A program made the position numbers and the translations under genes. Below are positions 24,749 through 35,544 of a stretch of DNA of 64,000 bases, one piece after another. Origin of the DNA: Tremella fuciformis (taxonomy: Eukaryota; Basidiomycota; Tremellomycetes; Tremellales; Tremellaceae); assembly GCA_032768795.1 (NCBI GenBank), contig CP136496.1:1674001-1738000 (forward strand), given 5' to 3'. How positions within the stretch are numbered: position 1 is the stretch's first letter; each line of letters begins with the position of its first letter. The notes under the pieces are model-generated. The model was not told the origin of the DNA. It searched no databases and saw only the letters and a program-made list of their open reading frames with translations.

Positions 24749-25853
24749 TCATCTCGCTAAAGCACGACGCCGTCTCTTCTTTGCAACTGCCTTGACTAAA
24801 GCTTTGACTTTTGGGTATACGTTCTGCTCAGGCGTAATGTCCATTATCGTCCCTAAAGACGGCATGACCCCTAAACATAAGCCACCATACACGACCGTGC
24901 GGCCGTGCCACTCACCTTTCTCGTGCACGAAATACTCGACGAGATCCATTGCGCCTTTCCGCATAGCCATCTCGACAAACCGCGGCTCTATCACACTGCT
25001 GGACAGCCGCCGTCTCTTCTTCCCTTTCTCGGGTGACCCTTGCGGATCGTCGGACAGCGTGTTTCGATCGAGGAGCGAACGGACGATGCTTAGGTCTCGT
25101 GTCGAGATGGCGATTTCGAGGGCGAAGGAGTTCTTGATAGTCGGATCGGCCCCCTTATTCAGTAGAAAGCGGATGAGAGGCATATGTCGGGCGAGGATGG
25201 CGCGACATAAAAGATAGCCTTTGTGGGAGTTGGCAGATGGGGAATACGTGTCGAATAGGTGAATCAGAAGCGGGTTAAGGGGAGAGGTCTCGACGATGCT
25301 GGTGCTCAGAGGAAGAGTTGGCGGTCTGAACAGTCGCCGGGGGACTTCGCAGCAGGTCAACCTGGCTCTTTGCACCTGAGGCGGTCTATCCTCATCGCCA
25401 ACTTCTTCGCGGGGAAACGATTGCTCGGGAGACCGACTGTGTATTCTTCGTCGACAAGAAGAATTTGGCTGGTCTGGACGATCGCAGAGCACTTCAGCAG
25501 CCGTCTTCCGCCGAGTCGATGGTCCTGCTTCCCCGGCTTGCGGGACACCTCGCCGCCTGTCCCACAGCCTTCGGATCTCTCTGGCCACATCTACCGAGCA
25601 TATCGGATGTCGTACGCTCCGCACAAGCACATCGTCGGCGCCATAGTCCGCATACAGCTCTAGCAGATAGCTGGCGACGAACGTCGGACCCGAGTGACGG
25701 AGTAATGAGTACACGAGCCTGTTGCTTTGCGGGAAGAACGGGTTGAGAGCCAGCAGATGGATCTCCTGGAGGACCTAGCGTGATCAGCTTCCACAATGTC
25801 TTGAAAGCTGGATCACGCACTTCTTCGGGTAGGTCTAGAAGTCCAACACTCAT
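24749..25853 (-). CDS. F-box-like protein with ankyrin-type repeats
   Basis: Exon 1 encodes MSVGLLDLPEE, and a 45-nt intron with gctgatcac branch joins it to VLQEIHLLALNPFF. The combined LLDLPEEVLQEI resembles the start of an F-box. Later there are ankyrin-like helices: CRAILARHMPLIRFLLNKGA then DPTIKNSFALEIAISTRDLS, and AMRKGAMDLVEYFVHEKGEW. The C-terminus is Lys/Arg-rich (AKKRRRRALAR). F-box plus ankyrin proteins can act as substrate adaptors of SCF ubiquitin ligases, but the F-box match here is weak. An additional short intron in the Arg-rich middle (about 25380-25560) is possible because that segment is less convincing. Divergent from MSS51, 203 bp apart. Confidence 0.65.
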
Positions 25854-26056
25854 TCTGGTCGTCTTATTCCCCCCAACCTCTCGTGATGCAGTTGATAGCA
25901 AGCAAGTCTCCAGGCTGGGTCGGCTACCAAAATCTCATTCTATCCTTGCCACCCGGCTCAGCGGAGCGGAACCAAATATTCCCATGCCAAAGTCAGCCGT
26001 ATCGAAGCTTTCTAGGTCGTACCTCCCCTACGACTGCAGCATCGCAGCAAAGCATC

Positions 26057-27762
26057 ATGTTACGGCCTCCAACAGCGGCCGTGCGGTCGTGCAAGGGAGT
26101 GAGGTTGCATGCCGCCTCATCCTCCAGCAGACCACGATCAGCGAGACTGGCGACGATCTTGCCGACAGCGTCGACATCCCGGCCGTTCTTCTCAATCTTC
26201 AAACGCAGCCCGAAGGCGTCCGGCAGTACACCATTCTCCAGTCCTCAGCAGTCGGCGAGGGCGCTCGAGCCCGACGATCTCTTCCATCCCTTCTCTCAAT
26301 CCCCATTTCCAGCTCTCAGAGAAAAGGCCGACCGGGTCAAGGCGGCTTCGCTGTGCCCCGTGTCGTACGAGCGGTATGGCGAGCGCATACACCCGGCCTT
26401 TGACTGCCCCGACTGCGGCTGGCCGACGCATGCGAGTGAACAGCGGTGGCAAGAGGGGAGAGCGGAACACGGGCAGTACTGCGGGAGATTGCGAGAGGTC
26501 AACGAGGACGAGCACGATATCCGTAGCGGGCGGCCGATGAAGGAGTTTGAGAATATGCCTGGTGAGTTGTGCTGGGCATTGCGTTGCAAGGCTGAGGGCC
26601 AGATTGGCAGCCATATGAGGCTGCTGTCAATTTCACCTCGTGGGACACGTTCTTTTTCACCCGAAACTTCCCCTCGATGAACTCGGATCGGGCGATCCGG
26701 CACGTATCGAAAGTCCTCACGTACCCCATCACCATTGCCTCCGTGCTGCACCAGAACGGCCCCTTCACTCCCGGAAACTCACGTATCACCCGCGAAGGCC
26801 AAAGATCGATGGCTGCCATCCACTCGATCTTGCATCTGCCCAGAGGGTCCACAGGCGAATCGGCACCGGCCGCCACGAACCGCCCTCAACCTCCGTTCCG
26901 TATCTTCCTCTTGGGCGCGCGCGCCGAATCGACTCTGCCTCCTGATCTGTGGTCGCAGCTCACCTACGTTTTCCCTCGGACGAACATCCAGATCTACTTT
27001 ATCGGCCCCGAAGTCGGCTTGCCGTTGCTGGACAAAGAGTCGCCGAGACGGAAGATGGGGTACGAGTTCACCGAGGACGGCGGATGGGGCGTCCCATCGT
27101 ACACGATTGCCGTCTCGGGGCAGCTCACTCTGACTTCGCTCAAAGCCAACTACGAAGAGCTGCATTCGCAACTGGGCCCGTTCGACCCCTACACCGATGT
27201 CTTCTTCGCCTTCTCGCCTGGACTGGGCTTTCCCCACCAAGCCGGCCCGGAGGCCGCAACACCCGCAGTGGGAGAGAGCACCGAGAGCAGCTCTCCGGCG
27301 GTAGACGCAGAGGCGCTGGCAGAAAATGCTGAGGAGCTGAGCACCTCCCCGGTCGAATCGAGTCTGCCACCCCAGCCGCTCGTGCAGGCGCAGACGACGT
27401 GGAAACGCCCGTTACAGCAGATCCTCACGACCAAATGCGCCCTCTTCTTCACCGCCTTCTCGCCACTAGATCTGCAGAGAGACGTCTCGGCTCTGCTCGG
27501 GACACAGCCGCCGTCCGCCCTTCCCGCCTCGTCCGGCGGACCCAGAGAGTTTCCGGAATACGTCAACCTGCCTACCCGACCTATCGACCGTATTGAGGGC
27601 GTCACACATGAGTTCGAGGTGGTGTTGACGCCGGGTATGAACCCGTTTGGAAGTGCCAAGTGGGAGATTGCCGAGTGGGATGTGCGCGTGGGAGTCAAGA
27701 CGAATTGGGGAGTGTGGGGTATTCGAGGGAGAAGGTACGAGGTGGTGGAGGGGGAAGAATGA
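26057..27762 (+). CDS. MSS51: Mss51-like mitochondrial translation activator
   Basis: Mss51 activates translation of mitochondrial COX1 mRNA and couples it to cytochrome oxidase assembly (known from yeast). The start MLRPPTAAVRSCKGVRLHAA gives a basic, Ser/Arg-rich mitochondrial presequence. A zinc-finger-like segment follows, CPVSYERYGERIHPAF then DCPDCGWPTHAS. Then, across an intron at 26562-26602, comes the core DWQPYEAAVNFTSWDTFFF, TRNFPSMNSDRAIRHVSK, VLTYPITIASVLHQNGPFT. The C-terminal domain runs to the TGA at 27760-27762 and ends GIRGRRYEVVEGEE. The second Cys of the first CxxC pair is Ser here. Assignment rests on the zf-Mss51 and NFPSM/LTYPITI signatures. Confidence 0.85.
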
Positions 27763-27894
27763 GTAGGACGTTGGTTGTGCACAGTGCACAACGCACAGTT
27801 TGTCACCCCTCAGCTTGACGGCGGTCAGCGGCAACAGATAACATCAGTCGATCGGTCATGCATGCATGTCCAGTCTAGACATCATCGGGATACG

Positions 27895-29433
27895 CTATGT
27901 TAAGTCTAGTAGTTGGCCCAACGTCCTACCAGAGTCTCGCGACACGAGCCCGTCGAGCAAGCGCACAAAGGCCCCTTCGACCCACTTAACACCGTCCCTA
28001 TCGACCGCACTGCCCTCCCGCCAACTCGTTATGACCCTCAGTCCCCCACGGTGGCCCAGCACGCTCACGCCAAATACAGGCCCGAACACACTCGGGTCCA
28101 CACCCCAGACCATATCGTCCGCACTGTCCGGCAGGGCGTACATGCCGAGATTCGAGACGTTGACGGTGGACCGGAACGGCCGCGGCCCCCTGGCTTGCGC
28201 GAGGAAGTATTCTTCCCACCGCGTTGCACCCACGCCGCCATTGCTCGACGTGCCGTCGAGCTGGCCGTCCGGGAGGTAATTGAGCATGTGCATCTGCCAC
28301 CGCGCCTTTTGTATCTCTTTCGGATCGACGAGCTTGGCCGCCATCCCCGAAGCGCGGTGCCAGAAGTCGTCTGTGGGCTCGAAAGACATGTCGACCTCGT
28401 ACGAGCTCGTGTAGTTGCCCGTACATCTTGGATGCCCCAGCTGCTCTGGCTGTCGCTCGGACCGCGGCGTGTTACCTCTTATTGTTGGCTCCTGCCCCTC
28501 GATATCCTTTAATGAGTTCGAGCGACGTGCGTGCGCCCAGATAGAGGCCATATATGCTACTTTGAGCACGGGGTGCAGTGTCCGTACGCCTTCTTCCCGC
28601 GCTGCGACTTTGAGCCGAGCGACCGTTTCGGACGGGATGGATAGGACTGAGACGCCGAAGTCGACGTCGACTGGCGCTGCAGCGACTGGCTGAGTGGGCC
28701 ACGGGCGGACGACGGGGAAGTAACCCTGTATCCATTTCGGTAGTAGAGGCCGTATGACCTCACGGAAGATGAGGCCGCCGAGGTACGCCCAGGAGGGCTT
28801 GGTCGGGATGGTCTCTGCGACCGTCGGGAGGTGAAGGTCTTCCACGGGTAGGCCACGAACTCCTGACTCTGGCGCAAGGAGGTAAGTGAGCAGCTGGAGT
28901 GCGCCGCGACCGTCGACGAGCTCGTGCTGCGCCGACAAGGCCAGGTAGGCTGCCTCCTCCTTCTCGTTGAGCTCGTTCGAGCTTGTTGACGCAGCGAAGA
29001 GGCGGGAGACCTGCCACATGGGCCGGGTGGTGGGATCTTGTCCGTTCATCCGCCGTATCTCGGCCTCCAGCACCTGTCCGATATCCTGCGCTATATCGTA
29101 AGTGGCATCTCGCAAGATGTCCTCGGGAGGCCATGGGTCTCGCACCGCCCAGTAGGGCTTGGTAGTGTTTCCATCCCGTACGACAGCATGCAGGAGTGGG
29201 AAGTGGTCCTGTAACAGTGCTATGCGGTCGAGGAGATCTGCTGTTCTCGGTAGGGATGATGGACTGGGATAGCGCAGGAGGAAGACGATGGAAGGTGGAT
29301 GGCCGACATTCCTGCGACAGACAAAGAAGCGGTCGTGCGGCGTCACTGGGGTCAGACTTGGCAGAGCTTGAAGGGCAGACGTACGAGGTCTGGTGCCCGC
29401 GGGGTACAACGATGAGCTCCAGAACATGCCCAT
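27895..29433 (-). CDS. alcohol O-acetyltransferase / condensation-like acyltransferase
   Basis: Single-exon protein of 512 residues starting MGMFWSSSLYPAG. It has the HxxxDG catalytic motif of CoA-dependent acyltransferases in LSAQHELVDGRGALQLL (about residue 190), the His being the general base. The C-terminal half carries FRSTVNVSNLGMYALP and FGVSVLGHRGGLRVITSW, resembling the conserved second half of the AATase/condensation superfamily. Such enzymes form acetate esters from alcohols or acylate small molecules. Substrate not predictable. Absence of introns contrasts with its neighbours and could mean an old retrocopy or gene transfer, although this is weak evidence. Convergent with MSS51. 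Confidence 0.72.
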   Translation of the reverse strand: MGMFWSSSLYPAGTRPRTSALQALPSLTPVTPHDRFFVCRRNVGHPPSIVFLLRYPSPSSLPRTADLLDRIALLQDHFPLLHAVVRDGNTTKPYWAVRDPWPPEDILRDATYDIAQDIGQVLEAEIRRMNGQDPTTRPMWQVSRLFAASTSSNELNEKEEAAYLALSAQHELVDGRGALQLLTYLLAPESGVRGLPVEDLHLPTVAETIPTKPSWAYLGGLIFREVIRPLLPKWIQGYFPVVRPWPTQPVAAAPVDVDFGVSVLSIPSETVARLKVAAREEGVRTLHPVLKVAYMASIWAHARRSNSLKDIEGQEPTIRGNTPRSERQPEQLGHPRCTGNYTSSYEVDMSFEPTDDFWHRASGMAAKLVDPKEIQKARWQMHMLNYLPDGQLDGTSSNGGVGATRWEEYFLAQARGPRPFRSTVNVSNLGMYALPDSADDMVWGVDPSVFGPVFGVSVLGHRGGLRVITSWREGSAVDRDGVKWVEGAFVRLLDGLVSRDSGRTLGQLLDLT

Positions 29434-30305
29434 CTTGATCTGCTATGCTACATCATAGATCAGTGATCAGTGACGGTCGTCCATCTCATCTCGTCATCGC
29501 CGTCCTCCGTCTCCACCTCTCGTGCCTCGGTTCATCCCCGCCTCGAGCAACCAACGAACGAAGACGAGGCCGATGGGAGATCGTCACAGGTCCGAGATCT
29601 TCGTCGGGGCATTCTGAGCATGTATAGCTGCATGGCAGGGGTGAGAGACGCAGGAGCATACATATGTCAGATGCCGTCAACGATTCCAGCGATTCATGCC
29701 ATCGCTGGCCGGTGGTGGTGACGACGAGAGGAGAGCCAAGCTGTTAAACCCTCAGGCACAAAAGGGTCGGTCCCCCGCTGACCACCCCCGCTCATGCCCA
29801 CTGCTCCCCTAAACTCTGTTGCTCATACACTATACAGTAGTCGAGCGGAAGAGACGAGCATCGCATTCTCCTCGACTCTTGACTCTTGATCCATCTTCTT
29901 CTACGTCTGATTGTATTGGTGTTGTTGTCGGTGTCAAAGGAAGGGTTTGTGCGTTGCGCTCGGACATTGGCCAACCCTTTCGAGAAGACCTTGTCTTCAC
30001 GGTCCATTGATCTCCGTCTTTCGTCATCAATCATCCATCCGTCCATCCGCATCGCACTCGACACATCTCCTCCCTCTTCGACATACATACCCACATCTAC
30101 ATACCGGCCCGCTCGGCACGTGCACGAGAACCCGCCTGGCGTCCACACGAGCCGTCCGTCGGCGGAGGCGCCAGAAGTCACGGTCCATATCCTTTCCATC
30201 CGCCTGACCAACCCCCGCCCCGAGCTCAATTGAAACCACATCTCCCTCTGGATCGCCGCGGGCGTCGTTCATCACGCCCGGCAATCGCCCCGTCGCGCCG
30301 CCGCC
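29434..30305. promoter_or_regulatory. divergent intergenic region (acyltransferase / kinase)
   Basis: 872 bases between divergent start codons. A TATA-like ACTATACAG lies near 29829. The last 300 bases are pyrimidine-rich and read like a long kinase leader. No additional gene is supportable. Confidence 0.45.
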
Positions 30306-33300
30306 ATGGCGGCCTCCATGCCCCGGACGAGGCAGAATCATGCCTTTCTCTCCAACACGTCCAACACCCGCTCCGCGCAGCTCTCCACGGCCTACCAGGA
30401 CCTCGCCAAGGAGCTCTCGAGCGAGCGCATGAAGGTCGTCGGAGGCTATACGCTCGGCAGGGTCATTGGCGAGGGCACCTTTGGGTTGGTCCACCTGGCG
30501 ACCCACCGTCTGACCGGCACTCGCTGTGCCATCAAGAAGGTCCCCAAAGCCGCCACGGCGCAGTTGACCAGGGAGATACACCATCATCGCCAGCTGCACC
30601 ATCCGAACATTGTCCACCTGCACGAGATCATCGCCACGGAGAACCACATCTGGCTTGTGACGGAGCTATGCTCTGGAGGCGAGCTCTTCGACTACCTCGT
30701 GGAGAAGGGCCGCATGCTGGAGGGAGAAGCTAGGAGGTTGTTTGGCGAACTGTGTGTGGCCGTTGGCTGGATGCACCGTAAAGGTGTGGTGCACAGGGAT
30801 CTCAAGCTGGAGAACGTGTTGCTGGACGGCGAGCTGAGGGTGAAGCTGGGGGATCTTGGCTTTGCCCGAGAGTGGCAGAAGGGCAGACTGTGAGCTATTC
30901 ATAGCCGGGACCCCTCGTGGGCTGACAACCAGGATGGACACATTCTGTGGTACAACAGGTCCGTCACTTCACCACCCTGATTAGCGAACTGACGAGTAGG
31001 ATATGCGAGTCCCGAGATGCTGTCTGGCCGCAAATACCTCGGAGAGGAGACTGATATCTGGTCCTTGGGAATCATCCTCTACGCTCTGCTCTGCGGAGGG
31101 CTTCCTTTCGACCACGACGATGAGCGGGAGATGAAGTCACTCATACTCAAGGGGGAGTACGAAGAGCCGGAATGGCTCAGCAATGGCTAGTATCCCTCAT
31201 CCCCTTGATTCGTTTCTGATGCTGTAGAAGCCAAGTCCCTTATCCACGGCATGCTCAAGCTGGAGCCTTCTCAGAGGTTGTCCATCGAAGGCATCCTTTC
31301 ACACCCGTGGTTCAAGATGACCCTGGTCGATCACCTGCCTCAACACGAGCACTCCGTCCCCGCATCTCCTGCTGCTTCGCCCAACTCACAGCTTCCTGCA
31401 CCTCCCTCTGGCTACTTTGCCGAGCCCTTCAAGCCCGGTGGGCCGTCCCGCTACCTGTCTCCGCCGGTCGCATCCCCTCTCTCTGGCGAACCCGTCAACG
31501 CCGGTCCTCACCCTCCGCAATCCGAGTCCGAACCCTCGGAAACTTCGTTCGAGTTTGCCGACAGCGAACATGGAAGAGCCGACACTGGCGTCACCACCCC
31601 CACGACTGCAGAGAGCGAGGACCATGAGCACGCCCATCGGCCACCGCTGCCTCGAACCCACAGCGGAGAAGAGAGCTATACGGAAAAGGCGCTTGAGTTG
31701 CTGCATTCAAATACATCGCAGACAACGATCAAGAGGGCAGGGAGCGAGTCGCCTGGTGGCACGAACGGGACAGTCAAGTCGAGAGTGGCGATCAAGTCTG
31801 CTCTTGCCGCTCTGGAGGGTCCTCAGGAGGAAGACGAAGACGCTATGGAAGACGAAGACGGAACGCCTCAGCCTCTGGAGAAACACGCTTCATTCGACGA
31901 AAACTCGCTCCACCTGCCTCTGATTGCTCAACATTCTCGGACGCCCTCGCGGACCAAGAGGCGGTCCGTATCGTCTACCTTATCCTTGGAGCGGAGGCAC
32001 TCGCATCACAGCTCCTCGGGCCAGTGGCAAACATACGCCCCAGAAGACTACGTCGCTCAGCTAAACATCGCACAGTCGCCATACTTCACCAGTTCGTCGG
32101 AGAAAGAACTGTTGAATCGCCTGATTGACCTCGGCGTTGATATCGGTCAACTCAAGCACTCGGTGGAGCGCGACGCTTGCGACAGTTCTGCGGCGACGTG
32201 GTGGATGCTGCGGCACAAGCAAGAAGAGCGAGGAGAGACCGATGAAGTGGTCGATGCTCGAAACGCTTCGGCGGCAAGGCGGCGAGAACGGGCGGCTGCC
32301 TATGCCAGGGACGAACGGCGTCGAGCGAGAGAGGGCAAGAGCCGTGATAATTCGCCGCCTGAAGTTCCGGAGAAGGACAAGTATAAGAGCGTCACCATCT
32401 CAAGAGAGGCAAATGAAGATCGCTCAGGCGTGCCCAGTGTGGTATCCATGTCGCCCGGCGGAGCTGCCTCCCCACTCGAGCTGGGCGTTCCTGTTGGGCA
32501 TGGAGAGCAGCATAAATCTTTCCCAATCGTTGGACCACCGGACCCTTCTTCGTCCACTAGCAGCCCGCCTCTGGTGCAGACCACTCCGGATATGGACAAG
32601 CCCCTTCCTGCTGCAGCGGGAGTGATTCCTGCGATTAGGCATCCAGACGCATTTGAACCTCTCAAAGCCCCTGTCACGCCGCCTCGAGATCGAGCTTTCA
32701 CAAGGGACCCCTCGAGGACTGATCTGCTGTCCTCTCCAGACGCATCGCCTTCCAGCAAAGATCGACCTTCCAAATCGAGGTCTCCCTCTATGTCGATGCT
32801 ACAACGGGCTACCTCTGTCCTGGTAGGCGGGCGCAAGACCGATGACAAGGAGAAGCCGCCTGTCGTACCGAGCATCGAGAACAGTCCACCTACTCCTGCG
32901 CACGGGCAGTCACAGCAGGACAAGCGAGCGACGTCGCCGTCAAAATTGACAAAGCCTCCGCCGAAACCAAAGGTTGCTCCGTCAACTGCCCAAATGACAA
33001 AGAGCGATTCAGGGACCACCCTGAACACTCTCTTGTCCGCCTCGATGGCTTCCCCATCGAATTCTACCATCGGGTCTCGATCACCGGCCCCGTCTGTGGC
33101 TGAAGCAGGTCCATCTCGGTCAAGGTCCCCAGTCGCGCCTGTCGGGTCGCATGCCGCGCAGCCGCCCGCTCGACCACCTGTTGTTGCGCCTGGTATGGGA
33201 GGCATTGTGGACTTGAGTCGTCCGGAAAGCCCGAAATCTTCACCCGCAGGCGCGTCGCGCGCCTCTGCTGGTCCTTCAAGCATACCTGCAAGCAAGATCA

Positions 33301-34571
33301 AAGCGTCCAAGCGCGATTCTCTCTGGAGCACCTTCCGATACATGTTTGCCGAAGACAAGCGACGCCGTAAATCCACCGAAGACGACGCCCTCCCTGGTAT
33401 CAAGGTCGGCCCGGCGCTTGTCCTTGCCAGAGGGCCTGCAGCACGAACGCCGCATGCAGGCAGGGTCGCCGTGCCTGTGTCGTCCTCTTCTCGCCGGACT
33501 TCGCTTGATGGTCGGCCTCCAATGTACTCGCGCCGATCATCCTCTGTCAACTCGCGTCGGTCGTCGATCACGTCCGCACATCTGCCAGAGGGCTTGAACG
33601 TCCAGCATGACCACCTGCCAAGCCTAGCTCGGCGGACTTCGGGCCGGTCTCACGGTTCTCAAACACCCACGTCTGATCGCGAAACGTCGAGGCCGTCGTC
33701 ACTGTACGACCTTCCGAACAGAAGGCACTCTTCTCAGTCTATGAGGTCTCCAAGTCTGACCTCGGAGGTTTCTGGTCGACTGAGGTATGGTGCAGGCCCT
33801 GGCAGTCCTCTTCACAACTACCAACGTCGCCCTACATCAGGCTCGGCCAGCAGGAGGATCAAGCATATAAAAGCTATTCCCGAAGCTCAGATGCTTCGCA
33901 GCGGCTCGGTGGCCAGCGTTGCTAGCTCCATACGCTCGGCCACATCTTCACGCGCTTCAAGCCGCGAGAGGCACCGAGATCGAGACTCGCACGATAGCGA
34001 TTATGACACGGGCGGCGAGGGTGCCTCGTTGCGGTCACTGCATAAGCGCCGCTCGATGGATTCTGGCCATCATTCGCTAAATGGTACCGGAAGACATAGC
34101 CTCGCACAGCAGATTCACCGCGCTCGCTCTCCGCTGTCTGCCTCCCAGGCGGCCCAGGCTGAAAGGGGCAGGGGCAAGAAGAAGGTGCTCCGGGATGTCT
34201 TTCAGCGCAAAGACGGCGATGACGAAGAGTGGGAAGACGAAGAGGAGGAAGACGCCTTCGCTGGCGGTCTCGGTCAGGGCCGCCATAAGACCACCTCGCA
34301 TGCGGCCAATTATGGCAAAGCCGTCCAGTCGGCCTGGGTGGGCGGTATGCGGGCTGCCCTGCACCCCAACGCCCAGGCGAGTGCACCCGTGGGCAAGGCA
34401 GGGCGTAACGGGAAGAAACACCGAGGAGGCGTCGACGAGTGGGGCGCCAAGGATCATGGCTCAGACAGCAGCGGCATGTCTGGGGGCAGTGGCAGTGGTC
34501 GGCGAAGGGGCCTGCCGAGCTTGCAGCCGAATGCCGCGAGCATCATCGAGGAGGAAGAGGAGGAAGAATAG
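30306..34571 (+). CDS. Kin4-like CAMKL serine/threonine kinase with a long disordered tail
   Basis: N-terminal kinase domain (about residues 45-330): glycine loop VIGEGTFGLV, Lys in CAIKKVP, catalytic HRDLKLENVLL, activation segment LGDLGFAREW, TFCGTTGYASPEM, DIWSLGIILYALLCGGLPFD and SHPWFK. The metal-binding triplet is DLG rather than DFG, as I recall for Kin4-type CAMKL kinases. Start MAASMPRTRQNHAF has CCGCC just before ATG. Introns: 30890-30932, 30959-30999, and 31186-31227, the last needing a GC donor. The remaining roughly 1,100 residues are Ser/Pro/Arg-rich and end in a Glu run. Related fungal kinases control the spindle-position checkpoint or septum and stress signalling; which one applies here is inference. 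Confidence 0.85.
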
Positions 34572-34816
34572 ACGTCGTCAGTCGGGATGATTGGACTTGT
34601 GATGCTGTTATCTTATTTGTATGTGGGGGCCTTGTCATGGCACAACGGACAGTCGTACACACCGTACTTATCGTATAACTCCGTACAGACGACTATAAAC
34701 GATGAACATACGATCTTGTCGCTTGCTATTTCGTCGGTGCCACATTGCCACATTGCCTCTCGGTTGAATCACGTGTTGGCTTGGTGGAGGTGTTTCAACC
34801 TTCTCTGAGATTTTGA
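34572..34816. other. 3' flank of the kinase gene
   Basis: 245 bases between the kinase stop and the Helitron-like element. No gene seen. Confidence 0.5.
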
Positions 34817-35499
34817 TCAGCGTAGCTCTTACGGGGCGAATTTCTGCGGGTGTCCCTGGAACGAAAACGGTAAATGGGGGAATTAAATAAGAAAATTCCG
34901 GCCATTCTGATTTCATCAGCACAATCCTAATATGCATTGTGTCCTTGCCAAATTGCCTTTCATCAGAGAATAAAGATCTATGCATGAGGCTGATGCATGG
35001 AATGATCTCTGTAGCAGAACCAATCGCCTACATAGCTACTGCCATACCCTGCCCTATCATTGCACCAAAATGGTTACAATAGCGCAAGTCTGACAAGACT
35101 GCAATAGGCTTGCCAGGTGGCAGCTGTGACATAGCCCCTGTGACCAGCTTGGCATGCCTATGATCATCTGATCAGCCTAGCATGCCCAACAAGCACTTGC
35201 GCATCTCTTGATGAAGTGCTTTAGCTTGCAACTAATCAATGTTCTACAGTACATCCGGCTTTGCCGGATGCTTGACCCGTAAGGGCTGCGATGGCTGCGC
35301 CGCTAGGCGCAAGGGGGGGTCTTGGGGGGGTGTCCCACCCCCCCATGTCTAACGGAACCAAAGAACAAGGAATTGCATTAGGTTTTCCAAATTGCCTGAG
35401 AACCAATAACTTGAATACCTGATTAGAAATTCAGAGCTAAAAAAGAATTGAAATAACGAGCTACGCCCTATCGCGCACTTTCCTGCACGATCTACCTAG
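34817..35499 (+). mobile_element. non-autonomous Helitron-like element, copy 2
   Basis: Begins TCAGCGTAGCTC right after host A (34816) and ends hairpin-TCTAC-CTAG right before host T (35500). 683 bp. A 9-bp inverted pair, GCGTAGCTC (34820-34828) and GAGCTACGC (35458-35466), links the two ends. It matches copy 1 throughout. The only differences I find are nine extra bases in copy 1, all lengthening short mononucleotide runs. The 3' end lies 46 bp upstream of the RRP12 start codon. Small 56-residue open frames (start MHRSLFSDERQFGKD) occur in both copies on the complementary strand, but there is no evidence they are genes. Confidence 0.82.
35471..35490 (+). repeat. 3' terminal hairpin of Helitron-like copy 2
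   Basis: Arms TCGCGCA and TGCACGA pair at six of seven positions around CTTTCC. Nine bases (TCTAC then CTAG) remain to the element end. Confidence 0.72.
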
Positions 35500-35544
35500 T
35501 TTTCGGCTTTGAACAGTGCTCTCGACTGTCTACCCCTTCGCACC

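Noticed and set aside
32300..33571. 423-codon frame antisense to the kinase tail
   Set aside because: Shadow of the Ser/Pro-rich coding tail; composition is the mirror of that tail.
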